From Enoplolaimus lenunculus (taxonomy: Eukaryota; Nematoda; Enoplea; Enoplida; Thoracostomopsidae): a stretch of DNA of 64,000 nucleotides. This document shows positions 1-11,257 of this stretch, one piece after another. The notes under the pieces are model-generated. The model was not told the origin of the DNA. It made no database searches and was given only the letters and a program-made list of their open reading frames with translations. A program made the translations under genes and the position numbers. Positions within the stretch are counted from its first letter, which is position 1; each line of letters opens with the position of its first letter. The stretch covers positions 62,001 to 126,000 of the forward strand of contig JASANG010000670.1 in NCBI GenBank assembly GCA_030248215.1, given 5' to 3'.

Positions 1-2
1 TT

Positions 3-132
3 AAAATGCATCTACAATATTGTCGAAACCGAAAGTGAGTTAATCATTTTTCGTTGTTGTTTTTATTCCAGATTTCAGCTCCTAGGAATCCGTTTAGATG
101 CGGCAATAGCGTTTTTAAATTATTCACTTCGA
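3..132 (+). CDS. Possible small exons of the USP9X-like gene
   Basis: Two short putative exons precede the recognised USP9X-like exons. The first runs to position 34 and is followed by a strong GTGAGT donor. The second spans 72-132, after a TTTTATTCCAG acceptor and before a GTTAAT donor. Phase is consistent: the first ends in phase 2, the second is entered in phase 2 and ends in phase 0, and the exon at 1587 starts in phase 0. The second reads FQLLGIRLDAAIAFLNYSLR, which leads directly into KYLMLEDPYQ. From memory of the family, a similar hydrophobic helix precedes the LEDP stretch in animal USP9X. The exons are very short and the identity is inferred mainly from phase and position. Confidence 0.35.
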
Positions 133-994
133 GTTAATAGATGAACAACTGACGTATATTTTTCAATTAAGAACTAAATACTACTGGCTAGTTTATTATG
201 GATTCTCAACCGCGAAAGAAATACACCCAATCACGGCAATAAACTAAGCTGTTAGTAATTTCGGTGACGACAATTTATTAGCTTTCGAGCGTCACATAAT
301 TACCCATCTGCGCTGTACGTAACTAGCATTCTACAAGCATGTTACAATTATGCATAAATGAATGTGGACATATACGGGTGTGGCTAAATTTCTTGTCCCC
401 GGTTCCGACCCCTAGTAAAATTCTGGCCTGGGACATCTCTAACAGGTGCACTGTATGCTGGCTTCTCCACAGCTTGAAAATTTCCGCCGGGGGGGCAGGA
501 GTTTCCTGGGGGGGCAGATGATCTGGGGGCTCCTGGGGGCAGGCTTAAAATTTTGCAAACCGACTTTTTGGACCATTTTTTCATTCTAGACCGTGTTTCC
601 AACTCAACTTAAAATTACTCATCGCTCAACATGACAAAATTTCTCGCAAACGCTAATAACAATAATTTTAACTAATATTACTTATATACTGACGACTTAA
701 CCAGAAGTTGAAAGAAGCACAATTATATAAAATATAGATAATCTATAATTGAAACTGTGATTAATATATATTTTGTATATTAGTCACAGCTTCAGGTTAT
801 CATAAGGCTCAGGCGGGTTGAACTTGCTGCTGCAAGGTACTTTCGAATGCTGTATGCCCTGAAACGGTGTTTATATATTTGTGCTTTTTTCAGTTCATTA
901 TTGAATTGTATTAGTTACTACGGGTATTTGTAACGCTATTAAAATTTATGAGTACTCAGCGTAATATAAAATCATATTTTGCCCAATGCCCGCC

Positions 995-1235
995 TCAAGA
1001 GAAGTCCAGGGCTTTACGTTTTAGCATTGAAAATTTTTGGCCTAGAAAAGTCCTTGGGGGCCCCACAGCAAAAAATTTACTGCAGGGCGGCCGAAAATTC
1101 GCCGGGGGCCTTTCCCGGGAGCGGCAAAATTTTCGCCGTGGGGAAAATGAAGATTTCGAAAAGTGCTGGGCCCCCCCCCGCTGTGGAAAAGCCAGGCATG
1201 TCTGTACAACTGTCAAGCCTGTAAGAAAATGAAAT
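995..1235. repeat. GC-rich dispersed repeat, with a distant relative at 430-560 in opposite orientation
   Basis: This stretch of runs of G or C (GGGGGCCCC, GCCGGGGGCC, CCCCCCCCC) inside AT-rich DNA differs sharply from its surroundings. Its reverse complement carries CTGGCTTTTCCACAGC, close to CTGGCTTCTCCACAGC at about 459-474 on the plus strand. The 430-560 segment is also full of G runs. Both lie in the intron before the exon at 1587. Short open frames across them are not gene-like. The transposon class is not recognised. Confidence 0.4.
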
Positions 1236-1586
1236 CTGCTTGGCGCGGATCGACCGCATATTCGATTACGGTTTAATATCATACAAGAAACAGGGCACCC
1301 GTATCCGGTTCCACCGTCCGTTCTAAACCTTCCGGATACCGAATAGTTGCGGTTGTGTGTGCACAAATTCGCATGCTATATCCCTGTTAATATCCGGTTT
1401 AGGTAAAACAGTTACTAGCCAGTTTGGTATGTGGCGAATTTGATATCTGGTCGCCCATGCTGCCAATTTGATCTGAAACGATATTAATTAAGGTTTTTAT
1501 AAATTCAATTTGGTTTTTTTAATAATTATGATTTATAAGTTGAGTTAAAATGGATGTTAAATGATACAAAATATTTTTGATTTTAG

Positions 1587-3097
1587 AAATATTTAATGCT
1601 CGAAGATCCTTATCAGCGAACGCGGGTAGAAATAGCACTTGATGGTATTGACAAAACGATTGTTGCCAAAAAAGTAGTCGGACGCCAAAATAGCCCTTGT
1701 GGTAATGCAAAAGACGATCAAAAAAGCTATCCGGAACCAGTTGATATTGTTGAGCCAACGTTCCAGTCAAGCGATGCGTGTTTTCCTGCAACTCAAGGCC
1801 TATTGTCGATTATCAAGAGCCATGTTGACAAGGTATTTTCTACACATATATGGGCGGTTGATTCGTTGAGCCTACCCAACTGGTCAGGGTTCTGCGTAGT
1901 CCTTAAGAAAGCATACTTTTGAATGCTCGTCAATCCATACGACATGGCGCCTAAAATATCGATTGGTGTCTAAACATGTTCGCTTGTTTCATTATTTTAT
2001 TGAAAAGCTTTCTTTAAAACCTGGTTAAGTGCAGCAAAAAGTAAATACAGTATAGAACAAAACATAAAATGCAGCCGGAATTAAAGTATCAGAGCCAAAA
2101 CCGGATTTCCAATATATATAATTAATACCCCTCGATCGGGTACGTTAAAACATAGTTCTTGTACTTAGAACCAAAACATTTCCAAAACAAACAATTTTCC
2201 GGGATTTACATAGGTTTTTGACTAAAATGATTTTATGCTATACGGATTTGACCAACCTTTAGTTTTAGATGTTGCCACCACATCAGCAAATACGTAATCC
2301 AGCCCTTGTGTACTTACTGCTACAGCTAGTGAACCTAATGACTACACAGAGCCGACTTGCAAATACGTAGTAAAGTTCTTGCCTAATAAGTGTTACAAGT
2401 TACTGCGCCCAACGATTTTTCAAAGGGGAAGGACACAATTAGTTATGAGTGTACTATTTTTTAATTTTTTGTATATTCTCGATTATTAAAACATTCATTT
2501 CCATGCCGTCTAACGTCATTATTGTAGTATATGTTTAAAATGTTAGAATCAGTACTTGTGTAGTTAATGCTACAGCTAGTGAACCTAATAACTACACAGA
2601 ACCGTCCTGATAAAACGTAATAAAGTTCTTGCTTAGTTATTGTTAAAGGTACTGCTCCCAATGAAATTTCAGAGGTGATACTCATTTGCGCATTGAACCG
2701 TTTGCGTTATATCTCACTTAAACTCGTGTCGAACCTTTGTAGTTAACTGCGTGGTTCATTTGTGAGTTTACTTTTATTCCATGCTAATAAATCGGTAATT
2801 TTTTGAGCGCTGACAACGTGAATGTCTGTGAGTTCAGTATATATTTAATTGCCGGATCGTTAAATGTCTACCAGCCGAGATTAGAAGTGGTGTTTTTAAT
2901 TCAGGACTCAAGACGCTCGTACAACTGTATCAAATTCATTGTGAATGTTGCAAAGTTGTCAAACGAACCTTTGAAACATGCTCTAAATCGGAGGTTAGAA
3001 GAATGGAATTGGGTTGTCGAGTGGCTGGCGAATAAGATGGACGAACATGGGGGCGGAGGCGGTGGCGAATTTAAAGATATAAACAACGACAAAAATG

Positions 3098-3130
<33 letters not shown>

Positions 3131-3329
3131 TTAATAATAACAATCACAACACCGGCAGAAATTCGGATAACTCAACGCTATCCGGGACTACATCGAGTGT
3201 TAGTCGAAGCAGTTTTGGCATTCGGCCAACAACCACCGGAACAACAACAACAGCGGAAACTGAAATGACTGATTCTAGAGATAAGACCACAAAGTACACT
3301 CATGCACAAGTAACAACAACAGCTACAGC

Positions 3330-3381
<52 letters not shown>

Positions 3382-4593
3382 GGGAGAAGTAGGTCTGGCT
3401 CTACTGTGGGATCATCTAGTAATAATACTGGTGTTTTTGGGGGACCAACGACAAAAACAACCGCTGTAGTATCACCCCAACCAGTAGCTGGAAAAGACGG
3501 TATTACTGCATCTGCAGCTGCATTAGGTGAACCGTTAACGTACGGATGCAGTTCATCATATTTGAATAACGTTAGCACCGCAGCGCCTAGAGCAACTGGA
3601 CATGCAGCTGAATCATCCGGCAGTCACACGACAAGCTATACGGTTGCTTTGAATAAAACCTATCATAGCAACAGTAATAGTAATAATTACAATAGTAATT
3701 GCAATAGCAATATGCTAACTGCTCCGAGCAACACACATTCGTTGTCTACATCTATTTCAAACGAAGATTCTACGTCACGTGCGTTCCAACGGACAGTGTC
3801 GGCGCAGTATACGCTGGAAGAAGCGAACGCGATTATGTATGGATTTGATGAGTGTAATGGTAACGGCAACGAAGGATTTGGGCCTGGGCCTGGTATGGCG
3901 CCATGTGATCGATACAGCGTTGCGAGCAGTACAAGCAGTTGCGGTGGGAGCGTGTCGCCTACACAGCTGCAATCGAGTTCTCGCCAGGGAGAGGATGTCA
4001 TAACTGGGTCTACGGTGGGTGATGTCTTAAGTAGGTCAGAAGCGGCTGGATCGACTATATGTATGCAACAGAATACTGTGGGTGGTGCTATTGCCGGTAG
4101 AGAGACGGTGACAGGGACGGGTGCTCGACAACATAGCGTTCGGTTTGCGATGACACCAAACGATAGGCTGTTGGGTGTACCTGTGGGTGGAAAAGGCGAA
4201 GACCAAACGGTTGGTGCTGTACCATCTGTAGATAATGTTGCCGGTTTAACCGCAGAAGAGATTGTGGAATTAAGGAACGATATGGATAGTGGAGGGTGTG
4301 GCGAGCCTGTGCTTGACGCGTACGCCATTGCAAGTACTGCCGGAAGTAGTGTTGGTGGCGACAGTTGTAGTGGTGAAGCTGCGATGATGTCGCCTGCCCA
4401 GTCTTCTCAGTGTACCGATAGTACTGTGATTGATGATGCGTCGTTCGAAATCAGCAATCTTGACGAGCCAGAAGTTTGCGGGACTCAAACTGGTTGCGGT
4501 GACAGCGATACTAGCCCGATGCAAGTTACACCGCAGAAATCACATCCGTCGTTTCCCCCAATGCCCTCAGGGTCCGTGAGTCGTCATAAATAG
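1587..4593 (+). CDS. usp9x: C-terminal exons of a USP9X/fat-facets-like ubiquitin-specific protease
   Basis: Two exons: 1587-1832 (acceptor TTTTTGATTTTAG, donor AAG|GTATTT) and 2905-4593 (acceptor TTTTTAATTCAG), both joined in phase 0. The first reads KYLMLEDPYQRTRVEIALDG and ends GLLSIIKSHVDK. The second begins DSRRSYNCIKFIVNVAK, then RRLEEWNWVVEWLANKMDEH. This order matches my memory of the vertebrate USP9X C-terminus (LEDP..., GI...GLFDTIQRSK, QKRAYQCIK, then W-W-VEWL). The family removes ubiquitin through a Cys-His protease domain, which would lie left of the window. An insert of about 47 residues separates the DGI and GLL motifs. After VEWL the protein becomes a roughly 500-residue low-complexity tail with Gly, Asn/Asp and Thr runs, unlike the shorter vertebrate tail. 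The stop is at 4591-4593. The identity rests on recalled alignment; the alternative is an unknown protein with a chance VEWL motif. Confidence 0.7.
3097..3140 (+). repeat. AAT trinucleotide microsatellite encoding poly-Asn
   Basis: A run of ATA/AAT units in frame with the USP9X-like terminal exon gives a run of about a dozen Asn residues after an Asp/Asn-rich lead. Repeat length is a multiple of three, so it preserves the frame. Length polymorphism would be expected. Confidence 0.85.
3328..3381 (+). repeat. ACA trinucleotide microsatellite encoding poly-Thr
   Basis: About 18 ACA units encode an unbroken Thr tract in the low-complexity tail of the USP9X-like protein. Adjacent less perfect ACA/ACC codons extend the Thr-rich stretch on both sides. 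The complementary poly-Val reading is a shadow. Confidence 0.85.
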
Positions 4594-5890
4594 CACACCC
4601 CGCAAGCGTGGGTAAACGGATCATTATGGTGCCTGGATTGTCGGTGTTCAGCGTCTGCCCTTTTGTAGGAGTAGCTAAAAAGCGGTTGCAAACTTAATTA
4701 AAGCTAGGCAAATTTTGTAATTATGTATAATTGCTTATATAACTTTGGCCGGAATCCAAATAGCACGTTCGAAGTTGTTACATCTATTGTTTTGCCACCG
4801 CTAGTCCGTTGCAAAACCTTGTTCCATGTTCGCTGGAAAGAGGTGTTGAACTTGGTTTACGATGTCAGCGCTCTGTGTGATGGAAATTAAGCATTGAGCT
4901 AATACTATTTGATTGTTTGTGGTTTTGCGTTAAGTTCGAAAATTAACTGGTATTGACGACGCTATCGAAGTTCTCTCGAGGGGTCATGAAACTGCGTGTG
5001 ATTATTGCTGTAATTTTGCTCTCTTTGACTCTATTTTGCTCGCTGGTTATAATCTTTTCATCCATCCGACATAAATAAGATTTCAAATAACACTAACCGT
5101 TCTCAAATTTACTTTAAATCTACACGTAATCCTGGCCAACGTTGGGGGACTAGTTAGCAATCGTAAACCTTAGGCATGGTTTTCGCCTAGGGCTAACGTT
5201 TTTCGGGAGGAACTAGAAAAGTATCGAAAAATCAGTTGAAGTTTAGTAAATTGAAAAGCGGGATCGTATCGGTTGTCGGATTTGTTTTATTGGCTCTTTC
5301 GTTTTTCTCGATATTGTTAGTCAGCTAGATTTGTGCTACATCATGTGACTGCATTAAAAATAGCTTGGAAAGTTTGTATAAAGAATGGCAGTGTAACAGA
5401 AGCTTAATGTATGCAGTGCTTAACTTTAGGCTTTGATGTTTTGCCGTCACGGAAAACGGGCATGGTTTACTTTTATAATCAGTTGCGATGTAGATTTGAT
5501 TGTATTTATTTTGTTTTTGAATTGGTTTTGTCGCAATCGCGTGACAGGGAACTAAAAGTTTGGATACGCTAATTTAGTGCTAAAATTAATGTTATTAAGT
5601 GGACAAGAATGAGATGTATACAAAGCATAACGAAGCATGTCTGGATTTTGCAGATCTTTTTTGTTTATTCGGGTTAATGAGAATTAACATTTTTTTACTT
5701 TTTTATGCAAATATATGTATGCTTACTATACCAGGATATGATTCAAAATAGCCAAATTTTACCGTCATAATAACAGAAAATGAACGTTTGACAGAACCAA
5801 AACAGACATTTGGAATTTGGCAGAAAATTTCGGTTGGAACGAGAATTATGGTGGATGTTTAGCATATCTTTGTCTCTGTATACTGTTATC

Positions 5891-6189
5891 CAGGGTTCAA
5901 CCGGAATTCTTGCAAAAAAATTTTCTTCCGGTACCGGCTTTAAAAGACGCAGGAAAATGAATTTTATGGTTTTGTGTTAAATTATATATAGGATACTGCA
6001 CATACTTATATTTTCAAGTATTCAACGCATGTTTTGGTAGAAGTTGGAAAACTGCTTAATTTTATTTTGAATTATAGTCAACAAGCAGTAATTCGACGGT
6101 GCAATATATTTCAATTCCTGTTCCGGTTACGTCAAAAAATGAATTCCTGTTCCTACTTCATGTGAAATGTAGTTCCTATTTGAACCCTG
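5891..6189. mobile_element. hAT-type MITE with 8-bp target duplication
   Basis: The left end is CAGGGTTCAACCGGAATTC and the right end is the inverted form ending TTTGAACCCTG. The flanking octamers are ctgttatc (5883-5890) and ctgctatc (6190-6197), seven of eight matching. Eight-base duplications and CAGGG-type ends are typical of hAT transposons. The 299-bp body has no transposase frame, so it is non-autonomous. It belongs to the same superfamily as the copies at 8393, 13125, 14179, 23634, 38103 and 45157. Confidence 0.8.
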
Positions 6190-6319
6190 CTGCTATCAAA
6201 TGTGCCTTCACTTTGCGTCTTTTTCAAAATTTTCGAAAAGCTTGTCTCTGCAGTTGTTTCAAATATGGGCATAATTAAACGCCGTGTTAAAATCCGTCTA
6301 TATCTATTTTAACGTGTAT

Positions 6320-6320
<1 letters not shown>

Positions 6321-6351
<31 letters not shown>
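6321..6351. repeat. GATA tetranucleotide microsatellite
   Basis: About seven and a half uninterrupted AGAT/GATA units lie in non-coding DNA. Confidence 0.9.
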
Positions 6352-6719
6352 GAAAGCGAAGATTGCATATAAAGTGTGCAGACTGTAAAAAACCCATTAC
6401 ACCGATCTCTTGTTCAATCTCCTACTGCAGAGCAGTCCTAAAGTTCTTGTTTAGTTCTATTAATAGCGAATAATTTTCCTTATATCCAGCTGCGAAACCC
6501 CATTCTTCTGAAGACACGTCGCCCCAAAGACAGGTTCTCGTGAAGCCAAATATATTTCTTGCAACTCAAGAGAAAATTGCTTCCTGTATCTGTCTCATTA
6601 TGAGAAAAAGAATATCATTAGTTGTTACCAATGTAAGTTTATGCAAGTGATAATTCGATGACACAACCAAGATGATAACATAGGTAATTTCTTTAATAAT
6701 AGTCTCATATGTGTACGCT

Positions 6720-7511
6720 CATACGATCAGTAAGGCAGCAAACTTCTAAGATACCTGTAGGAATGACGATTTGCCCAATTGTTCATAGCTCTCTCCAATA
6801 TTTGTTTTCCAATCGAACTCACTACTATCGATAGTGCTACATTTGAAAATTGTTCTGGACCATGTAAAAGCTTCGTCGACGCTGGCCGAGCTAACCTATT
6901 TGCAATTTCATTTCCTGGAACATTACAGTACCGTGGAACCCACCTATCCGCAATTTCATTTCCTGGAACATTACAGTATACCTGGAACCCAAATTAAACT
7001 AACATAATTGTGAGCAGGGTTCCCTGCCCGGTAAATTGTAATTCCGGTTGCACCCAGACACGATCTGAGAGTTAGTCTTTCTAGGGTCTTCAATAAAAAC
7101 AAAGTCAAACTGACTGATCTATATGATTTTGCTAACATATAGTCGTCTTTACCCGGTTTGGGAATAAATACAATATAGACACGCCACGACAGAGGCACAT
7201 ACACCCTTTGACAATACACGAGCGAAAAATCCTATTTAGCGGGTTAACCAAATCATTTAATGCTGCTTGAAGATATAGTGGTACTATCTCAACAACTCCT
7301 ATCCTGGACAATGTTCAGATAATAGTGTGGTCCTAGTTCTTATGTTGTCATAGCGTGTCGCCTTACGACATAATTTCTGACATTTTTTCCTCAGAATTTC
7401 TAAGTTCTCATTCCACCAATTCACACATCTGTTGCGAATTTTCGCTCCTATGCTTTTAGTACCACAAGGTTTTGCAACTGCTGCAATGATAGCTGATTGA
7501 ATTTTGATCAC
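6720..7511 (-). mobile_element. Broken LINE (non-LTR retrotransposon) fragment with RT and RNase H remnants
   Basis: On the minus strand, reading from 7511 downward, the first remnant resembles the linker before reverse transcriptase: WWNENLEILRKKCQKLCRKA. Next, near 7200-7080, comes an RT start: PLSW, then VFIPKPGKDDY and SLTLFLLKTLERL. The frame then jumps to an RNase H-like motif, WVPG...NVPGNEIADR, near 7000-6890. The middle and end of RT (including the YADD box) are missing between these parts, so an internal deletion has joined RT start to RNase H. The NVPGNEIA piece occurs twice in tandem (about 6902-6930 and 6949-6977), a local duplication of about 47 bp. RNase H-bearing LINEs with this RT style include the Jockey, I and R1 groups; the exact clade is uncertain. 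Stops and frame changes show it is dead. Confidence 0.8.
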
Positions 7512-8392
7512 ACCTATCTTTATTCAATCAAAAATAGTTAACTTTAAGTCGAACAGAGAAAGGTTTTCTTTAGGATCTACTGAAATTTGATCATTGGTCA
7601 GTTAGCAATAGGTCGTATAATTTCTGAACCAAGAAATACATGTGCTTTCGCTGGGTCTAGACTACGGAGGATTCAACCGCAAGGACCCCGCTTGGCACGC
7701 GGGGGAAAGCATAGGGAGTAAGAATTTTGAATGTGTCGTAGACAAGTATTTGTTGGTTTGGAAAGTAAGGGATATGTTTAAGTTTAGGTAATTCATCTGA
7801 GCATTCCCTGGGTCCTGGTTTTAGTGGGCGGCTTCAACGACGGACGGTAAAGGTCGGCTTGGGTAATGAAATTTCTGCATTTTGTTTTGATAGCACTTGT
7901 TTTTACAGTTAGTATTCGGTTCTGTTTTAACTATATGTCTATAATTTGTTGCATGTTAATATGCATTCAGAATTGCTCAATTGTTGACGTTTTGTTTTGT
8001 ATTGGTTTTAATGGTTGTGCGCAGAATATAGCTTCCAGCTGAAGTGTTTGCAAATGAAACCCGTTAGAGCTGTCAAAGTGAAACTAGTAGCCAAAATTGT
8101 ACTAACAAATTGTAATTAAACGCATGCCGATTGTTCCAATTGAGAAGCCAAGTAAATATATATTGTTTTTTGCATAGAGTGTGCGGAAGAGTTGATAGGC
8201 GCAAGTATGCAAATTAACTATTTGTGTTCAACACAAATACAAGACCTGGAGGCGTTACGTTACAGTTCTACTCCACCAAGCGTTGGTTGAGAAAAAAATA
8301 TCGAAGTGTACGTAATATGTTTAAAAAATGTAACGCTTGCTGGGTGGATGGTTTTTACACAGAGAACACATGCCAAACTACTGTCAAGATTG
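7512..8392. other. Intergenic stretch without recognised genes
   Basis: No ORF with protein-like composition and no splice-site pattern suggesting exons was seen. It lies between the LINE fragment and the next hAT MITE. Confidence 0.5.
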
Positions 8393-8884
8393 CTGGGTAT
8401 ATACAACTGTAAGTCTACTTCCGGCTCCGGCAGAAAATCGACCTCTGGCTCCGGCAGAGAATCGACCTCTGGCTCCCGTAAAATTTCTGTCCGAGGTTCC
8501 GGAAAATTATGCAGAATTGTAGAAAATTTATTTGTTTCGGGGTTTGTTTCAACTTTTGGTACAATTATAAGGAAAAAATTGGCAAGGTTGTGTAAAAAAT
8601 AAGCGTGACACCATAAGATTAAACAACCCCTTATAGATTTGCTAAAACTTTCTGCGAAATTTCGAAAATTAAAATGAAACGCGTCAAACAGATAAATTTT
8701 GCAAAATTTTCGAAGTTGCCGGCAACAGCGGCAAAATTTAAAAATTCTACTGGAGCCGGAGGCCGATTTTCTGCGGACTTTCGGTTGCATCTGGATTTTA
8801 AGTACTTAGTTTCACCTTACCTTCGGCTCCAGCAAGTTCAATTGACCTCCGGCTCCGGTATTTTTCACCTCCGGTTGCACACTG
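8393..8884. mobile_element. hAT-type MITE, CCGGAG-rich subfamily, palindromic
   Basis: The flanking octamers are caagattg (8385-8392) and caagatag (8885-8892), seven of eight matching. The right end reads CACCTCCGGTTGCACACTG, the inverse of the CAGGGTGCAACCGGAGG end type. The inside is itself largely palindromic. The segment with GGCAGAAAATCGACCTCTGG near 8430 is mirrored by GCCGATTTTCTGCGG near 8762. The right half (gaaacgcg, caaacagat, ttttgcaaaatt) matches the copy at 38103-38349 in the opposite orientation. Short open frames across it are by-products of the repeats. Confidence 0.75.
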
Positions 8885-8909
8885 CAAGATAGTCACTATA
8901 CATGCTGCG

Positions 8910-9235
8910 CAGGGTGCAACCGGAGGTGAAAAACACCGGAGCCGGAGGTGAGGCGAAATGGGTAGTAAAAATAATGGTTAATTAATAAATTTTAGCCAAA
9001 AATTTTGCAAAGTATTGAAAAATTGTCCCATTCGGAAATTTAAGAAAAATTGGCATATTATTCTAACTTATTCATCTAAAATTGTCCGAGCGTGCATTGC
9101 AAAAAGTTTCAATTTGTGCCATACTCCGTAACTTATCATGTTTCCACCTACTTCATTTGTTTCAGTATTTTGGCATTTTAAATGGTGTGTTTACAGCATT
9201 AAAAGCGATACAATTAGTGATGGGCATCGGATATC
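8910..9235. mobile_element. Partial hAT-family repeat with family E body
   Basis: It begins CAGGGTGCAACCGGAGGTG, a clear left end of the CCGGAG subfamily, only 25 bp after the previous element ends. No matching right end or octamer was found. The body from about 9008 to 9212 matches 10540-10757 at length (attgtccgagcgtgcattgc versus attgtctgagcgtgtattgc). At about 9213 it runs into TTAGTGATGGGCATCGGAT, also present at 24032, then a palindromic GGATATCCG tract. It is probably a composite or truncated element. Confidence 0.5.
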
Positions 9236-9437
9236 GTATATATCCGGATATCCGAAATGAAATTTTCTATTTCGGATATCCGAAACTCGATTTTGTGTTT
9301 TTTGAGTTTCCGAACCTCAATTTTAGTTTCTTAAGCACTTGTTTTAACTTGTTGCTCTAAAGGAAGTACCCTGACCCTCAAGCAAATTGATATAAGCATA
9401 AAAGATGCATTCTAAAAATCGGTATCTATGATGCCAG

Positions 9438-9878
9438 TACTGTAGTGACCCGAATCAGAGGCGGTGCCCAGGTACCCATTTTGAGTCCCAATCAATAGGA
9501 GTCCGTATCCCTAATAAGAGTCCGTGAGCGCATAGAGTCCCTAAACACAAATTAGAGTCCATAAATGTCAATTATTCCTAATTGTAGCGCTTAAATGGCT
9601 CCAGAATCAAATAAAGGTGAGTTCAAAACTTTGAAGTGTACTTAAGTTTTGAAAGTACGTTCCTAATAATAACCTTGCATTATGGCTAAAGCTTTTGATA
9701 CAAGGCAAATAAACATTCAATTCAAGGGTTAGTTACAATACCGGATATATCTGTAACGAAGTGTGGCGGAGGACGGGATAAAAATAAATAACAATCCGTA
9801 ACCGAATAACAGGGGGCACCCTCTGGAGAGGTCAAATAAATATCAGTCCCCCTCTTATTCGGGTCACTCACTACAATA
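9438..9878 (+). mobile_element. TA-flanked MITE, family D, copy 1
   Basis: The left end TACTGTAGTGACCCGAAT is mirrored by a right end with CTTATTCGGGTCACT and CTACAATA. TA dinucleotides at both edges fit a Tc1/mariner-type target. It holds a repeated 'gagtcc' motif and a conserved right part (aataaataacaatccgtaac, accctctggagagg). It matches 34536-34966 in the same orientation and 10870-11257 and 40335-41144 in the opposite one. It has no coding capacity. Confidence 0.7.
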
Positions 9879-9885
9879 CCTCAAT

Positions 9886-10010
9886 AGTTCTGGGTATTCA
9901 GTTTAGAAGATTGCTACAGAGTACTAAACACACACTTGCGTTGACAACTTAAAATTGAGTTGATTTGGCTTGTCCTTTGCCTTATTTAAACCATTGCAAT
10001 AAAGATTCCA
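9886..10010. repeat. Dispersed repeat family F, copy 1
   Basis: Shares TAGTTCTGGGTATTC, CTTGCGTT and AAATTGAGTTGATTTGG in the same order with 24086-24200, at similar spacing. Unclassified. Confidence 0.6.
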
Positions 10011-10085
10011 TCAAATATAACCCTTTCCGTCACCCTCAACCCCTAGCTAAATACATTTGGCGCAACAGGCAAACAAAAATAATTT

Positions 10086-10270
10086 AATGGCCACGCAGGG
10101 CCCCTGAGTACTAACACTGCGGACACAGCCGCCATACATCGATTATATTTTTTACGCCGTTTCGCAACGCCTGAGCCGAGCCGGGGACTCCCTTAAGGTG
10201 TGGACTTAGGTTTGGTTTTTGACTTTGTTTAAGATTGAAATAAATTTGACAGTGGCACAGCCACCTACAC
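10086..10270 (-). repeat. Dispersed repeat family C, copy 1
   Basis: The reverse complement matches 17370-17625. Shared landmarks are GGCCACGCAGGGCCCC, GACACAGCCGCCAT, GGACTCCCTTAAGGTGTGG and the GTGGC tract. The two copies are in opposite orientation, about 7 kb apart. Confidence 0.7.
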
Positions 10271-10412
10271 CCACCTTCGACCATATTCCGAAATCCCAAA
10301 ATCCCACCTTTCACCATATCCCGAAATCCCACCTTCGACCATATCCTGAAATCCCAAAATCCCACCTTTGACCATATCCTGAAATCCCAAAATTCCACCT
10401 TCTACCACACCT
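10271..10412. repeat. Minisatellite, units of the form CCACCTTNGACCATATCC
   Basis: Four to five tandem copies of CCACCTTTGACCATATCC followed by TGAAATCCCAAAAT, with some copies missing the AAATCCCAAAAT half. The repeat-like minus-strand reading (GFRIWSKV) is a by-product. Confidence 0.8.
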
Positions 10413-10494
10413 CAAATTATTGCGATAGTATGGTGGGATTTTGGGACGGCAGCGAGGTTTAAACGGACTAAACTCCTGTATTTATAAATTAATT

Positions 10495-10869
10495 TTTGTA
10501 TATACTCCGGTTACGGTAAAAAATCCGGTATTTTTTCACCGCAATTTTCGGTATTGAAAATTTTTCTCACTCGAAAATTTAAAAACAATTGACATATTAT
10601 CTTAACTTATTTTTCTAAAATTGTCTGAGCGTGTATTGCCAAAATTTTGAATTTATATGTCATACTTTATAATCGATCGTACGTTTCCAGCCACTGCACT
10701 TGTTTCTGGATTTTGGCAACCTAAATGGTGTTTACACCGTTAAATCCGATAAAATAGCGTTAAAAATGAATTTCTCTGGCAAATGTAAAGATCAAGGGCG
10801 GAATGTTTTTCTGTGGGACTTGAACAGAATAAGCTTAAGGTTTAGACCATTTTTTGCTTGGCTTCGAGT
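10495..10869. repeat. Family E copy followed by truncated family G copy
   Basis: 10540-10757 is a second copy of the 9008-9212 repeat in the same orientation, preceded by CCGGTTACGG/CCGGTATTTTTTC ends of the hAT superfamily type. From about 10780 it becomes the left half of family G (gtaaagatcaagggcggaa, then ataagctt and ttgcttggctt). It is cut at 10870 by the TA-flanked family D copy 2. Confidence 0.55.
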
Positions 10870-11257
10870 TACTGTAGTGAACCGAATAAGAAGGGGAAGA
10901 CTGATGTTTATTTGGCCTCTCCATAGGATACCCCCTTGTTATTCGGTTACGGACTGTTATTTATTTTTAACGCGCTCTCCGCCGTCCTTCGTTACTGATA
11001 TATTCGGTATTGCAACTATCCGTTGAATTAAACGTTTTTTGCCTTGCATCAAAAACTTGAGCGATAATGCAAGGTTATACTTTGGATTGTTATTTTCAAA
11101 ACTTAAGTACGCTTTAAGTTTCGAACTCAACTATATTTGGTCTTGGAGTCATTTATGCGTTACAGTTAGGGATAATTGTCATTTACGGACTCCTATTGAT
11201 TGGTACTCCAAATGAAGACCGCCTTTAATTACGCCCTCTTGTTCGGGTTACTACAGA
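10870..11257 (-). mobile_element. TA-flanked MITE, family D, copy 2
   Basis: Begins TACTGTAGTGAACCGAATAA and ends with an inverted TTCGGGTTACTACAG. It is the reverse complement of copies at 9438 and 34536 (same 'accctctggagagg' and 'ccttgcat' landmarks, inverted). It sits at a TA inside a family G copy, so it is younger than that copy. Confidence 0.7.

Larger units (their letters stand above)
4594..6778. other. 3' flank of the USP9X-like gene and repeat-bearing intergenic DNA
   Basis: No convincing coding exon was seen. The first several hundred bases are probably 3' UTR, though no clear AATAAA was found close to the stop. The stretch also holds a hAT MITE (5891-6189) and a GATA microsatellite (6321-6351), listed separately. 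Confidence 0.5.

Noticed and set aside
2901-3578. Minus-strand frames with poly-Leu and poly-Val opposite the USP9X-like exon
   Set aside because: They are the complement of AAT and ACA microsatellites in a plus-strand coding exon and have no start context or other content.
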